Assembly: GCF_002904295.1 (NCBI RefSeq)
Contig: NZ_PPHG01000022.1
Coordinates: forward strand, 1-64,000
Direction: 5' to 3'
Source: Amycolatopsis sp. CA-128772
Lineage (GTDB): Bacteria; Actinomycetota; Actinomycetes; Mycobacteriales; Pseudonocardiaceae
Length of the DNA: 64,000 bases
How positions within the stretch are numbered: the stretch's first letter is position 1; the number at the start of each line of letters is the position of its first letter. The notes beneath the pieces are model-generated. The model searched no databases. It was not told the origin of the DNA and was given only the letters and a program-made list of their open reading frames with translations. Positions 52,536-61,852 of the stretch are shown here, in pieces. The translations under genes were made by a program, and so were the position numbers.

Positions 52536-53900
52536 TCAGAGCGTCCGGCACGTGACGGCCGGGCGGGCGTCGGCGCTTCCGTTCTGCGTCAACGCGATCA
52601 GGCCGAACGTCGTCGTCGCGTCCGCGTCGAGCTTCGCGTTCCAGTCGGCGTTTTCCACCGTCACCGTGGATCCGTCGACCGTGAAGGTGCCGTTCCACAG
52701 GCCGCTGATGCGGTGACCGGCGGGCAACGTCCAGCGCACGCGCCAGCCGGACAGGCCCGCGGCCCGGTCGTTGCGGACCGTCACCTGCACCTGGTAGCCG
52801 CCGGGCCAGGAGTTCGTCACCTCGTACCGCGCCGCGCAGCCCAGGTCGGCCGGGGTCGAGGGCGCCGGGGACGGGGACGAGGATATCGACGACGTGACCG
52901 GGGACGGGACCGGCGCGGCCACGGGCGTGCCGTCCGGGACGATCACCGTGCCGATCACCACGCCCAGCGCCAGCAGCACCGCGCCGGCGGCACCCGCCAG
53001 GACGAGCCGGCGGCGCGGCCGGCGGACGCGCAGCAGCCGGGTGCCGGCCCGCGGCCGGGGGCGGGGCGGGGGCAGCGGGCGGCCGCCGGTGACCGCTTCG
53101 AACAGCTCCTGGACCTCCGCCATCGCCGGGCGGGCCCCGGGATCCCGCTGCAGCATGCGGGTGAGCACCTCGGCGAGCGGGCCGTCGTGGCGCGGCGGGA
53201 CGACGTCCTCCTTGGCGATGCGCAGGAGCAGGGCGATCGCGTTGTCGTCGTTGCCGAACGGCGGGGCGCCCTCCAACGCCCGGTAGAGCGTCGCACCGAG
53301 GGAAAAGACGTCGGCCGGGAACCCGGCTTCGAGGCCGCCGGCGACTTCGGGGGCCAGGTAGGCGGGGGTGCCCGCGATGAACCCGCCGCCGGTCACCGTG
53401 CCCTCGCCGGTCGCGCGGGAGATGCCGAAGTCGGCGATCTTGACGGCGCCGGACTCGCCGAGCAGGACGTTGGCGGGCGTGACGTCGCGGTGCACGACGC
53501 CCTCGGCGTGCGCGGCGGCGAGCGCCGACGCGATCCGCGCGCCGATGCGCGCGGCCTCGCCGGCGGGCAGCACCTCCCGGTCGAGCAGGATCTCCGCCAG
53601 GCTGCGCGACGGGAGGTACTCCATGACCAGGTACGGGCCGCCGGGCGCCTCGACGACGTCGTGCACCGTGATCGCGTGCGGGTGCCGCAGGCGGGCGGTC
53701 AGCCGGGCCTCGCGCAGGGCGCGCTGCGCCGCCTGCTCCCCGGCGGCCGGCCCGATGGTCGCGTCGTAGTCCAGCTGCTTGATCGCGACGACCCGGTCGA
53801 GCCGCTCGTCGCGGGCGCGCCAGACGACGCCCATCGACCCCTGGCCGATCCTCGCCGCCAGCCGGTAGCGCCCGGCGATCAGCTGTCCTGCGTCGGTCAC
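52536..53900 (-). CDS. Ser/Thr protein kinase with extracellular CBM2
   Basis: The 454-residue protein has the kinase domain (IGQGSMGVV, VAIKQLD, VHRDVTPANVLL, IADFGIS) to residue ~275. A single TM helix follows near 300 (LVLAGAAGAVLLALGVVIGTV), then a Ser/Pro linker. The C-terminal domain (~100 residues, GCAARYEVTNSWPGGY... SGWRVRWTLPAG... GLWNGTF) is a CBM2 carbohydrate-binding module, rich in conserved tryptophans and an end cysteine. Such a layout suggests that polysaccharide binding outside regulates the kinase. Confidence 0.92.
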   Translation of the reverse strand: MTDAGQLIAGRYRLAARIGQGSMGVVWRARDERLDRVVAIKQLDYDATIGPAAGEQAAQRALREARLTARLRHPHAITVHDVVEAPGGPYLVMEYLPSRSLAEILLDREVLPAGEAARIGARIASALAAAHAEGVVHRDVTPANVLLGESGAVKIADFGISRATGEGTVTGGGFIAGTPAYLAPEVAGGLEAGFPADVFSLGATLYRALEGAPPFGNDDNAIALLLRIAKEDVVPPRHDGPLAEVLTRMLQRDPGARPAMAEVQELFEAVTGGRPLPPPRPRPRAGTRLLRVRRPRRRLVLAGAAGAVLLALGVVIGTVIVPDGTPVAAPVPSPVTSSISSSPSPAPSTPADLGCAARYEVTNSWPGGYQVQVTVRNDRAAGLSGWRVRWTLPAGHRISGLWNGTFTVDGSTVTVENADWNAKLDADATTTFGLIALTQNGSADARPAVTCRTL

Positions 53901-53997
53901 GGCGACCTCCCGGCTTCCCCCGGAACACACGGATGCGGGCGACGTTCGGTTCGAGCTTAACGACCTGCCCGCCGGTCCGCCGACGGACAGGCCGTGC

Positions 53998-54459
53998 TCA
54001 CGCGCCCGGCCGGTGCAGCTGGTCCCACGCCGGGACGTACGGTGTGAACCGCAGCTTCATCCCCGCCTCCGCGGGCAGCTTGTCGGCCTTCCGCGCGTTG
54101 CAGCTGCGGGCCGTGCCCCCGCAGGCGGCGACCGTGTTCAGCCACGACGTCCGCTCACCGCCGCGGCTCAGCGGCGTCACGTGGTCGATCGTCGTCGCCT
54201 TCGCGCCGCAGTACGCGCAGCGGTGGCCGTCGCGGGTCAGCACCCCGCGCCGGGACCAGCGCGGCGGCTGCGTATATCGCCACTTCATGACGACGTACCG
54301 CAGCAACCGCACGATCTTCGGGCGCGGGAACAGCCCGTACGCGAGACCGTCTTCGGCCTCGTGGATTTCGGCGACGTGCCGCACGAGCATGCGGATCGCG
54401 TGCGGCACAGAAACAGTCTGCAGCGGCTCGTAACCGGCGTTCAGGACGAGGACCTTCAC
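53998..54459 (-). CDS. HNH endonuclease
   Basis: The 153-residue protein has the actinomycete HNH type: VLVLNAGYEPLQTVSV..., then CAYCGAKATTIDHVTPLSRGGERTSWLN with the H-N-H residues and CXXC zinc. AAGGGG precedes the GTG. Related proteins occur widely in actinobacterial genomes as stand-alone nucleases; the role is unknown. Confidence 0.9.
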   Translation of the reverse strand: MKVLVLNAGYEPLQTVSVPHAIRMLVRHVAEIHEAEDGLAYGLFPRPKIVRLLRYVVMKWRYTQPPRWSRRGVLTRDGHRCAYCGAKATTIDHVTPLSRGGERTSWLNTVAACGGTARSCNARKADKLPAEAGMKLRFTPYVPAWDQLHRPGA

Positions 54460-54487
54460 AGCGCACCCCTTTTTTCGTGGCGAGATA

Positions 54488-54516
54488 CCGGAAGCCGCCT
54501 CGCGGGCGGCTTCCGG
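54488..54516 (-). terminator. Hairpin after the esterase gene
   Basis: A 12-bp perfect stem (CCGGAAGCCGCC at 54488-54499 with 54505-54516) lies between the esterase stop and the HNH gene start on the same strand. A T-run is not prominent. Confidence 0.6.
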
Positions 54517-54566
54517 TCTGGTGCGCATCATCGTCGCCGAGCGCCCTGAGCTGCGTCAATCGTGTT

Positions 54567-55505
54567 TCACCGCAGGGGATGCGCGCGGAAGAACCGCCAG
54601 ACGACCGGGGTCGCGTCGATCACCGTGGGCGTCGCGGAATCGTTGTTCGGCCGGGTGCTGGGCCAGACGTGCCCGGCCCCTTCGACGCGGTAGTGCTCGA
54701 GGGCGCCGCGGCCGTCGCAGCCGAGCCACTTCTGCGCCACCACCCCGGGCACCGGCGTCCACGAAACCGGGTCCGGGCGGCAACCGTCCCTTGTGGACCA
54801 TCCGGCGAGCCAGTCCGGGACGGCCGGCAGGCCCTTCGCCGGGTTGCCGGCGTAGGGGATGGTCGTGTCGGCGGTGCCGTGGAAGTCGAGGACCGGCACC
54901 GGGCGGCGCGGCAGGCAGGCTCCGCCCTGCGGGTAGAAGGCCCCCGACACCGGCGCGAACGCCGCGATCCGGCCGCCCAGCCGGCACGCCAGCACGTCGA
55001 CGAACCCGCCGCCGTTGGATTTGCCGGCGGCGTAGATCCGGCCCGGGTCGACGCACAGCGTGCGCTGCAGCGCGGTCAGCAGGTCGCTGGTGAACAGCAC
55101 GTCGTCGGCGGCGGCCGAGTAGGGCGCCCCGGTCCAGGCGGACTCGCCGTCGGTGCCGATCAGGCCCTGCGGGTAGACCGCGATCGCGTCCAGCGCGGAG
55201 AAACCGGACAGCTCCTCCTGGTACTGCGACGTCCGCTTGTGCCCGTGGAAGGACAGCACCAGCGGGTAGGGCCGGTGCGGGTTGTAGCGGGCGGGCAGGT
55301 GCACGGTGTACTCGCGGTCGATCCCGCCCGAGCTGACGTGCCGGGTGGTCGTCACCCCGGCCGGGAAGCCGGGCGCGCGCCCGCAGCCGGTGGTGCGGAC
55401 GGGGTGGTCGGCGACGCCCGCGGCGGCGGCGGGCGCGGCGAAAGCGGTGGTCAGGGCACAGGCCGTGGCGAACACGGCCGCCCACCGGGGGAAGCGTCCG
55501 GGCAC
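54567..55505 (-). CDS. Secreted PHB-depolymerase/feruloyl-esterase-like hydrolase
   Basis: The 312-residue protein has a signal peptide (AAVFATACALTTAFAAPAAAA), then REYTVHLPARY, VLSFHGHKRT, and the nucleophile elbow AAGKSNGGGF (G-x-S-x-G), with a late catalytic histidine in GAGHVWP. The AAGGAGG site precedes the GTG. It likely cleaves ester bonds in extracellular polymers. A strong hairpin terminates it. Confidence 0.9.
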   Translation of the reverse strand: MPGRFPRWAAVFATACALTTAFAAPAAAAGVADHPVRTTGCGRAPGFPAGVTTTRHVSSGGIDREYTVHLPARYNPHRPYPLVLSFHGHKRTSQYQEELSGFSALDAIAVYPQGLIGTDGESAWTGAPYSAAADDVLFTSDLLTALQRTLCVDPGRIYAAGKSNGGGFVDVLACRLGGRIAAFAPVSGAFYPQGGACLPRRPVPVLDFHGTADTTIPYAGNPAKGLPAVPDWLAGWSTRDGCRPDPVSWTPVPGVVAQKWLGCDGRGALEHYRVEGAGHVWPSTRPNNDSATPTVIDATPVVWRFFRAHPLR

Positions 55506-55653
55506 TCGATCCTCCTTGATCGGCAGCGGGGCGTGGCCAGCATCACACCGGGTGCGCACGGATCCCGGGTTGCGTTCATAAAGTGCGCGGGCGGAACTGT
55601 CGGACCCGCTCGGTAGGATCGACCCAACGACGGCCACCGGACCCGCGAAAGGA

Positions 55654-57555
55654 ATGGAAGTGACTGCCCCGATCGAGACCCTGGAGTTCCAGTCGGAAGC
55701 GCGTCAGCTGCTCCAGCTGATGATCCATTCGATCTATTCGAACAAGGACACGTTCCTGCGGGAGCTGGTGTCCAACGCCTCCGACGCCCTCGACAAGCTG
55801 CGGCTGGAGTCGTACCGCGACAAGGACCTCGAGGCGGACACGTCCGACCTGCACATCACGCTCGAAACCGATCCCGGGGCGCGCACCCTGACGGTGCGCG
55901 ACAACGGCATCGGCATGACCCGCGACGAGGTCGTCGCCCTGATCGGGACGATCGCCAAGTCCGGCACCGCGGACTTCCTGACCAAGCTGAAGGAAGCGAA
56001 GGACGCGGCGGCGTCGCAGGACCTGATCGGGCAGTTCGGCGTCGGGTTCTACGCCAGCTTCATGGTCGCGGACAAGGTCACCCTCGTGACGCGCCGCGCG
56101 GGCACCGCCGAGGGCGTCCAGTGGGAGTCGACCGGCGAAGGCACGTACACGATCCAGCCGGTCGAGGACGCGCCCCAGGGCACCGCGGTCACCCTGCACC
56201 TCAAGCCCGAGGACACCGAGGACCACCTCTACGACTACACGTCCGCGGCGAAGATCCGCGAGATCGTCAAGAAGTACTCCGACTTCATCACCTGGCCCAT
56301 CCGCATGCGGGGCGACGGTGAGGACGCCGAGGCCGAGACGGTCAACTCGATGAAGGCGCTGTGGGCGCGCTCGTCGAGCGAGGTCACCGAGGACGAGTAC
56401 CACGAGTTCTACAAGCACATCAGCCACGACTGGCAGGACCCCCTCGACACGATCCGGCTGCAGGCCGAGGGCACGTTCGAGTACCAGGCGCTGCTGTTCC
56501 TGCCCTCGCACGCGCCGATGGACCTGTTCCTGCGCGAGCGCAAGCGGGGCGTGCAGCTCTACGTCAAGCGCGTCTTCATCATGGACGACTGCGAGTCGCT
56601 CGTCCCCGAGTACCTGCGGTTCGTCAAGGGCGTCGTCGACGCGCAGGACCTCTCGCTCAACGTGTCGCGGGAGATCCTCCAGCAGGACAGGCAGATCCAG
56701 CTGATCCGCCGCCGCCTGGTCAAGAAGGTCCTCTCGACGGTCAAGACGATGATGACCGCCGACGCCGAGAAGTACGCGACGTTCTGGCGCGAGTTCGGCC
56801 GGGCGGTCAAGGAGGGCCTGCTCGACGACTTCGAGAACCGCGAAGCCATCCTCGAGATCTCCTCGTTCGCCTCGACGCACGACGCCGAGAAGCCGACTTC
56901 GCTGCGCGACTACGTCTCGCGGATGAAGGACGGCCAGGAGCACATCTACTTCATGACCGGCGAATCGCGGTCCGCGATCGAGAACTCGCCGCACATGGAG
57001 GCGTTCCGCGCCAAGGGCTTCGAGGTGCTGGTGCTGACCGACCCGATCGACGAGATGTGGGTCGACTCGGTGCCGGGCTTTCGCGAGCTGCAGTTCCAGT
57101 CGATCGCCAAGGGCCAGGTCGACCTCGAGTCGGAGGAGGACAAGAAGGCCACCGAGGTCGCCCGCGAACAGCGGAACAAGGACTTCGAGGGCCTGCTGAC
57201 GTGGCTGGGCACGGCGCTGGGCGACACGGTCAAGGAGGTGCGCCTGTCGTCGCGGCTGACGACGTCGCCCGCCTGCATCGTCGGCGACACGCACGACCTG
57301 ACCCCGACCCTGGAGAAGATGTACCGGGCGATGGGGCAGGAACTGCCGCCGATCAAGCGCATCCTCGAGCTCAACCCGGACCACGGGCTGGTGACCGGGC
57401 TGCGCGAGGCGCACACGGCCCGGCCGGACGACGAGGACCTGGCCGAGACGGCCGAGCTGCTGTACGGCATGGCCCTGCTGGCCGAGGGCGGCGAACTGGC
57501 CGACCCGTCCCGGTTCATCAAGCTGCTGGCCGGCCGGCTGGAGAAGACGCTCTGA
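55654..57555 (+). CDS. htpG: HtpG, Hsp90-family chaperone
   Basis: The 633-residue protein matches Htp[23 protein letters not shown]..., [34 protein letters not shown] and the C-terminal domain. It uses ATP to refold proteins. GTG at 55660 is a plausible alternative start. A TAGGAT hexamer (55614-55619) fits a -10 element. No HspR (HAIR) site was seen. It is followed by an 18-bp stem and a 21-bp minisatellite. Confidence 0.97.
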
Positions 57556-57578
57556 CGCGTGATTGAGCCCGTGACTCG

Positions 57579-57620
57579 CGTGATCGGAGCCGGAACCGGC
57601 GAGTTCCGGCTCCGATCACG
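57579..57620. terminator. Perfect 18-bp inverted repeat after htpG
   Basis: CGTGATCGGAGCCGGAAC (57579-57596) pairs perfectly with 57603-57620, with a six-base loop. It lies 23 bp beyond the htpG stop and merges with the 21-bp repeats, whose unit carries the same TCACG and GTTCCGG words. It could end transcription of both htpG and the convergent GH76 gene. Confidence 0.7.
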
Positions 57621-57735
57621 CAAGATCCGGCCCTGTTCACGCGAGTTCCGGTTTTGCTCACGCGAGTTCCGGTTCTGCTCACGCGAGTTCCGGCCCTGTT
57701 CACGCGAGTTCCGGCTCCGATCACGCGAGTTCCGG
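57616..57735. repeat. 21-bp tandem repeat (minisatellite)
   Basis: Six copies of TCACGCGAGTTCCGG plus a six-base variable spacer start exactly every 21 bp at 57616, 57637, 57658, 57679, 57700 and 57721. The first copy is degenerate (TCACGCAAGATCCGG). The array lies between the convergent htpG and GH76 genes. Being a multiple of three, it makes short repetitive ORFs on both strands that are unlikely to be genes. Confidence 0.9.
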
Positions 57736-57737
57736 AT

Positions 57738-59168
57738 TCAGGGGGCCGCGTTCATCAGGTCGAGCGCGGTCTGCTGCCGGGCCGCGTCGGCCTGGTCGAA
57801 CGGGCCGGCCCACATCAGGCCGTAGGCGTCGGCGCTGGTGCGGTCGTTCGCGTACGCCGAGTTCGCCTGGCGCTGCAGGTAGGCCGTGTACGGGTGGTCC
57901 GGCAGGGCCGCGTTCAGCACCGCCAAGTCGCGGACGTACACGCCCTTGAACGTCGGGCCGTCGAGACCGCCGCCGCCCGCCGTTTCGCCCGGGTCGCGGA
58001 GGATGCCGCCCGGGTTCAGCGACGCGTTCGTCGTCGACGCGTTCGCCATCGCGCGGGCCTTCGTCAGCAGGCTCGCGTCGCCGGTGGCGCGGGACAGCTC
58101 GGTCAGCGCGGCCAGGGGCACGCCCTGGTTGTACGTCCAGACCGGCTGGCCGTTGTTGCGGCACGTCGCCATGTCAAGGCCGTCGTTCACCAGGTTCGCG
58201 CTGGTGATCACGCCGCTGGCGGAGAACCACGACCAGCCCGCGCGGGCGCGCGCCAGGTAGGCCGTGTCACCCGGGATGCGGTTGTGCAGGGCCGCGTTCA
58301 GCTGGATGTACAGCGAGTTCGGGATGGCGTTCTTCGTCTGGCGGCCGGTGTTCCACCAGACCCCGCCGCCGCAGACTCCGTCCCAGTAGGCGGACATGTG
58401 GTCGGCGTCGGCGCGGGCGGTGGTCAGGTACCGGCTGTCGCCGGTGAGGTCGTACGCGTCGACCCACGCCAGGCCCCACCACGCCGTGTCGTCCAGGTAG
58501 TCGTTGCGGAAGCTGCCGCCCTGCGCTCCCAGGTTCTTCGTGTACGTCGTGTCGATCGCGTAGCGGTAGCTGCCCATGCCGCTGACCCGGACGTTGTCGA
58601 TGAGCGCGGTCAGCGCGTTGGCGGAGTTCCACCAGCCGGTCGTGTCGAACAGGCCGGTGTTCTGGTTGTAGCGCTCCATCAGCGCCGTCGCGGCCGCGGT
58701 GCGGCGGTCCCGGGCGTTCCACGTCGGGCGGGCCCAGCCGGTGCAGGCGATCGTCCCCGAACCGGCAGGCTGGCCGCACGCGCGCAGCAGGCCGACGCCC
58801 CGGTTCGCCCAGTCGTCGGCGTTGTACATCAGGGTCCGCCAGCCGGTCGCGCCCGACGGTGTCGCGGTGTCGCCGAGTTTGCTGCCGGAGGCCCACGTGC
58901 GCCCGGCGTCGAACGAGCGGTCCAGCCAGACGTGGTCGCCGGCCGCGCCGCCGGTGATGGCGGCCCAGCCCATGTCGTCGCCGTCGTCGAGGTGCAGGGA
59001 GATCCGGCGGCCGCCGACACCGGCGGAAGCGCCTTCGCGGTCGCCGGGGGAGAGGGCGGGATCCCGGGCGTCGCAGTACTTGCCGCAGATCGCGGCGGCC
59101 GGCGCGGCCGGGGTGGCCGCCGGTGTGGCGGCCAGGACGAGGGTCATCAGGGGGACGAGGAACTGCAT
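57738..59168 (-). CDS. Secreted GH76 (alpha-1,6-mannanase-like) glycoside hydrolase
   Basis: The 476-residue protein has a signal peptide, an N-terminal ~100-residue region with CGKYCDARDP, and a GH76 core with YLDDTAWWGLAWVDAYDLTGD. The paired aspartates of DDTAWW are the catalytic signature. It cleaves alpha-1,6-mannan. The extra N-terminal part is typical of actinomycete secreted members. Confidence 0.92.
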   Translation of the reverse strand: MQFLVPLMTLVLAATPAATPAAPAAAICGKYCDARDPALSPGDREGASAGVGGRRISLHLDDGDDMGWAAITGGAAGDHVWLDRSFDAGRTWASGSKLGDTATPSGATGWRTLMYNADDWANRGVGLLRACGQPAGSGTIACTGWARPTWNARDRRTAAATALMERYNQNTGLFDTTGWWNSANALTALIDNVRVSGMGSYRYAIDTTYTKNLGAQGGSFRNDYLDDTAWWGLAWVDAYDLTGDSRYLTTARADADHMSAYWDGVCGGGVWWNTGRQTKNAIPNSLYIQLNAALHNRIPGDTAYLARARAGWSWFSASGVITSANLVNDGLDMATCRNNGQPVWTYNQGVPLAALTELSRATGDASLLTKARAMANASTTNASLNPGGILRDPGETAGGGGLDGPTFKGVYVRDLAVLNAALPDHPYTAYLQRQANSAYANDRTSADAYGLMWAGPFDQADAARQQTALDLMNAAP

Positions 59169-59310
59169 CGGTCACCTTCCACGCTGAAGGGGCGATACCT
59201 CCATTGTGGGCGGCCGATATCAGTGGTCCAGTCCTTTTCGGGACAGGTTCCGCGACAGATTCCCGTCCGCGGGCCGTGTGGCGCCGCCGCCGGGCGGGTA
59301 TTCCGGGCGC

Positions 59311-59649
59311 ATGACGAATCTCGACGACACCACGACCGCGAAGCTCGACGAATTCGTGCTCGCCCGGCTCGCGGAGGACGAAGAGCGCGTCCGGGCGGGC
59401 GAACTGCCGCTGATCGACGAGGCCGAGCGACGCGGGCGGCTGCGGATCATGTACGCCGACGACGAGGACGGGCTGCTGCTGGCCGGCGGGCCGGTCGAGG
59501 CGATGGAGGACCGGCACCCGGTGCCGTTCGCCGAGAAGGCCGAGTTCCTGCGCCGGGAGATCCAGGACGCGCACGACGACGTGTCCGTCAAGCTGATCGC
59601 GTCGGTGTACGAGGCCCACCCCGACTGGCGCGACGAGTGGCGCCCGTGA
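59311..59649 (+). CDS. DUF6221-like small protein
   Basis: The 112-residue protein begins MTNLDDTTTAKLDEFVLARLAEDEERV and has an acidic helical fold with E-rich stretches and a C-terminal ASVYEAHPDWRDEWRP. The ending fits a small family of actinomycete proteins. The function is unknown. The phosphoribosyltransferase gene starts two bases later. Confidence 0.65.
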   Translation: MTNLDDTTTAKLDEFVLARLAEDEERVRAGELPLIDEAERRGRLRIMYADDEDGLLLAGGPVEAMEDRHPVPFAEKAEFLRREIQDAHDDVSVKLIASVYEAHPDWRDEWRP

Positions 59650-59650
59650 G

Positions 59651-60289
59651 GTGAGGGCCGCGCGGGTCTTCGCCGACCGGGCCGACGGCGGCCGCTGCCT
59701 GGCGGAGGAGCTGCGGCACCGCACCTGGGCCGACCCGCTCGTGCTCGGGCTGGCCCGCGGCGGGGTCCCGGTCGCCGCCGTCGTCGCCCGGCGGCTCGGC
59801 GCCGGCCTGGATGTCGCGGTCGCGCGCAAGATCGGCGCTCCGGGCCGTCGTGAATACGGCGTCGGCGCGGTGACCGCGGAGGGCCCGGCGATCTACGACG
59901 AAGCCGCCCTGCACACCCTCCGGCTCACGGCCGCCCGGCTGGCCTGGACCGAGGCGGGGGAGCGGGCGGAGGCGCGCCGCCGGCTCGGGCGTTACCGGGC
60001 CGGCCGGCCGGCCGCCGTCCTGGCCGGGCGCGACGTCATCGTCGTCGACGACGGCCTGGCGACCGGCGTGACGGCGACGGCGGCCCTGCGTGACGTCCGG
60101 GAAGGCCGGCCGCGAAGGCTTGTCTTCGCCACACCCGTCGCCGCGCCGGGCGCAGCCGACCGCGTGCGCGCCGAAGCCGACGACGTCGTCTGCGTCGCCG
60201 AGCCGCCGGGCTTTCGCGCGGTCGGCCAGTGGTACGCAGATTTCCGCCAGACGAGTGATGACGACGTGCTGGATCTGCTGTTCCGGTGA
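59651..60289 (+). CDS. Phosphoribosyltransferase-family protein
   Basis: The 212-residue protein has GLARGGVPVAAVVARRLGA and the PRPP-binding loop VIVVDDGLATGVTA, with a Rossmann-like fold. These proteins occur in actinomycete stress loci, where the natural substrate is uncertain. It may be purine salvage or a relative of the erythromycin-esterase-associated type. The GTG start is close to the previous stop, suggesting one operon. Confidence 0.85.
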   Translation: MRAARVFADRADGGRCLAEELRHRTWADPLVLGLARGGVPVAAVVARRLGAGLDVAVARKIGAPGRREYGVGAVTAEGPAIYDEAALHTLRLTAARLAWTEAGERAEARRRLGRYRAGRPAAVLAGRDVIVVDDGLATGVTATAALRDVREGRPRRLVFATPVAAPGAADRVRAEADDVVCVAEPPGFRAVGQWYADFRQTSDDDVLDLLFR

Positions 60290-60410
60290 ACTGTGGGCCT
60301 CCACAGAGGACAGCCGGTGACGTGCTGCTCCACCCGGGTCGGTCCGGATTGACCGGGTGGGTGACGGGGTATCACCCGTCGGAGGCACCGACCGGGGAAG
60401 CAGGTGCGGG

Positions 60411-60833
60411 ATGATGGAACGGGATGGACTCGGCCCGGCAGCGCGCGGCCTGCGGCAGTACCTGCTGGCCGTGGCGGCGAAGCTGGACGCGCCGGCCTGG
60501 TTCTGCGAGGTCGACGTCCCGGCTGGCGCGTACGTCGCCCTGGAGCAACGGCTCGCCCGCTTCCCGGACCACGAAACGGCCCTGCTGTGGGACGAGCGCG
60601 ACGGCTGGGCCGCAGCGGTCGAATCGGCGACCGGCGACGACCTGATCGTGCTGGCCTACCTCGGCCAGGACGTCCTGCCCCCGCCGGAAGCCGTGGAGAC
60701 GTTCGTGAAGGACCTCTACCGGGAGGGGTACCCAGGCCGCCCGGACCCCCCGGACTTCCGCAGACCCGGCACCCCGGACGGCTTCGACGACCGCCTGGCC
60801 GCCCACGCCGGCGACCCCGTCGGCCGCGCCTGA
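60411..60833 (+). CDS. DUF6292-like protein
   Basis: The 140-residue protein starts MMERDGLGPAARGLRQYLLAVAAKL and shows the pattern RLARFPDHETALLWDERDGWAAAVE, as in DUF6292 proteins of actinomycetes (assignment from memory). No catalytic residues are known. It is soluble, with a proline-rich C-terminus. Confidence 0.6.
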   Translation: MMERDGLGPAARGLRQYLLAVAAKLDAPAWFCEVDVPAGAYVALEQRLARFPDHETALLWDERDGWAAAVESATGDDLIVLAYLGQDVLPPPEAVETFVKDLYREGYPGRPDPPDFRRPGTPDGFDDRLAAHAGDPVGRA

Positions 60834-60845
60834 CTCACCGCTGAA

Positions 60846-61208
60846 TCACCGCGGCGGCAGTACGCAGAACTCGTTGCCCTCCGGGTCGGCCAGCACGATC
60901 CACGGGTCGTCCGGCGGGTCGTCGAGGACCTTCGCCCCCAGCATGACCAGGCGTTCCACCTCCGCGCGCTGGTCGCGATCCACCGGCGCCAGGTCCAGGT
61001 GCAGGCGGTTCTTGCCGGCCTTCTCCTCCGGCACCGGCTGGAACAGCAGGGCCGGGCCCTCCTCGAAGTCGACTTGCCGATACGTCGTGCCGTGGGAGTC
61101 GGTCCAGGTTCTCGCCTTGCCGTTGCCCAGGGCCGCCGCCCAGAACCCGGCCAGCAGGTCCGGCCGGCGGCAGTCGATCGCCACCGCGAGCATGCGCGTG
61201 GCCGTCAT
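60846..61208 (-). CDS. VOC/glyoxalase-family protein
   Basis: The 120-residue protein has one VOC domain: LAVAIDCRRPDLLAGFWAAALG, RLHLDLAPVDRD and VLADPEGNEFCVLPPR with the metal-site pattern. It is the single-domain type often seen as a putative bleomycin-resistance or glyoxalase protein. The ATG overlaps the previous stop. Confidence 0.85.
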   Translation of the reverse strand: MTATRMLAVAIDCRRPDLLAGFWAAALGNGKARTWTDSHGTTYRQVDFEEGPALLFQPVPEEKAGKNRLHLDLAPVDRDQRAEVERLVMLGAKVLDDPPDDPWIVLADPEGNEFCVLPPR

Positions 61209-61624
61209 GAAGCCGCCACGATGCGGTTGACGGCCTCGGCCACGAGTTCCGGTTCGGACACCGTCACCGTCAAGCCGGGGTGGCGGATGCGGCCCCACGG
61301 GTCGATGCCCGCCACCGGCTCGCGGAAGCGCAGGCAGACGCCGCCGCGGGTCGTCGTGCCGAACGTCAGGCCGCGGTCGGCGAGCGACAGGCGGACGCCG
61401 AGGCCGCGCAGGGCGCTGTACGGGCCGGTTGCTTCCGCGCCGGCGAGGTTGGCCAGCGGGGTCTCGACCCGCCAGGGCCCGAACCGGACGCGCAAACCCG
61501 CGGCGTCCAAGTCCAGGCCGCTGCCCGGGCCCAGCAGGCGCTGCAGCAACGGGAACGGCACGGCGAAGTCCGCGTGGAGCTTGTGGTGCACGACGACCGT
61601 GTGCCGCTCCACGCCCGCGCTCAT
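61205..61624 (-). CDS. Conserved hypothetical protein
   Basis: The 139-residue protein starts MSAGVERHTVVVHHKLHADFAVPF and has a beta-rich fold with VETPLANLAGAEATGPY and GLTFGTTTRGGVCLRF. A similar fold occurs in actinomycete proteins of unknown function. ATGA overlaps join it to both neighbours. Confidence 0.65.
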   Translation of the reverse strand: MSAGVERHTVVVHHKLHADFAVPFPLLQRLLGPGSGLDLDAAGLRVRFGPWRVETPLANLAGAEATGPYSALRGLGVRLSLADRGLTFGTTTRGGVCLRFREPVAGIDPWGRIRHPGLTVTVSEPELVAEAVNRIVAAS

Positions 61625-61788
61625 GCGCCTCCGCCCAGCGGCGGGACGTCGGTTTCGTCGTCGGCCGGGAGCTCGGGGTCGCGCCACTCCTCGGCGTGGG
61701 ACGGGCCGTTGCCCTGCAGGGCGCCCCGCAGTTCGGCCTTCTGCGCGTCGTCCTCCCGCGGCGAATGCCGGTCGCTTTCGCGGTGCAT
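61621..61788 (-). CDS. Small acidic hypothetical protein
   Basis: The 55-residue protein MHRESDRHSPREDDAQ... has an AAGGAGG site exactly before the ATG, which supports it as real. It is hydrophilic and probably disordered with an acidic C-terminus. The overlap with the next gene places it in the same operon. Function unknown. Confidence 0.55.
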   Translation of the reverse strand: MHRESDRHSPREDDAQKAELRGALQGNGPSHAEEWRDPELPADDETDVPPLGGGA

Positions 61789-61852
61789 GGGAACCTCCTT
61801 CACGCGTGTTCTCCCGCGGCTACCCGGTGCTCGGCCGCCGAAACGGCCGCGC

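Noticed and set aside
55576..57414. A 612-codon open frame antisense to htpG
   Set aside because: The + strand is a full, conserved HtpG; the antisense is the usual high-GC artefact.
57616..57735. CRISPR array
   Set aside because: Units are 21 bp with only six variable bases, so they are a minisatellite; no cas gene is near.
57518..57825. Short ORFs made of seven-residue repeats on both strands
   Set aside because: They result from the 21-bp repeat length and have no ribosome site.
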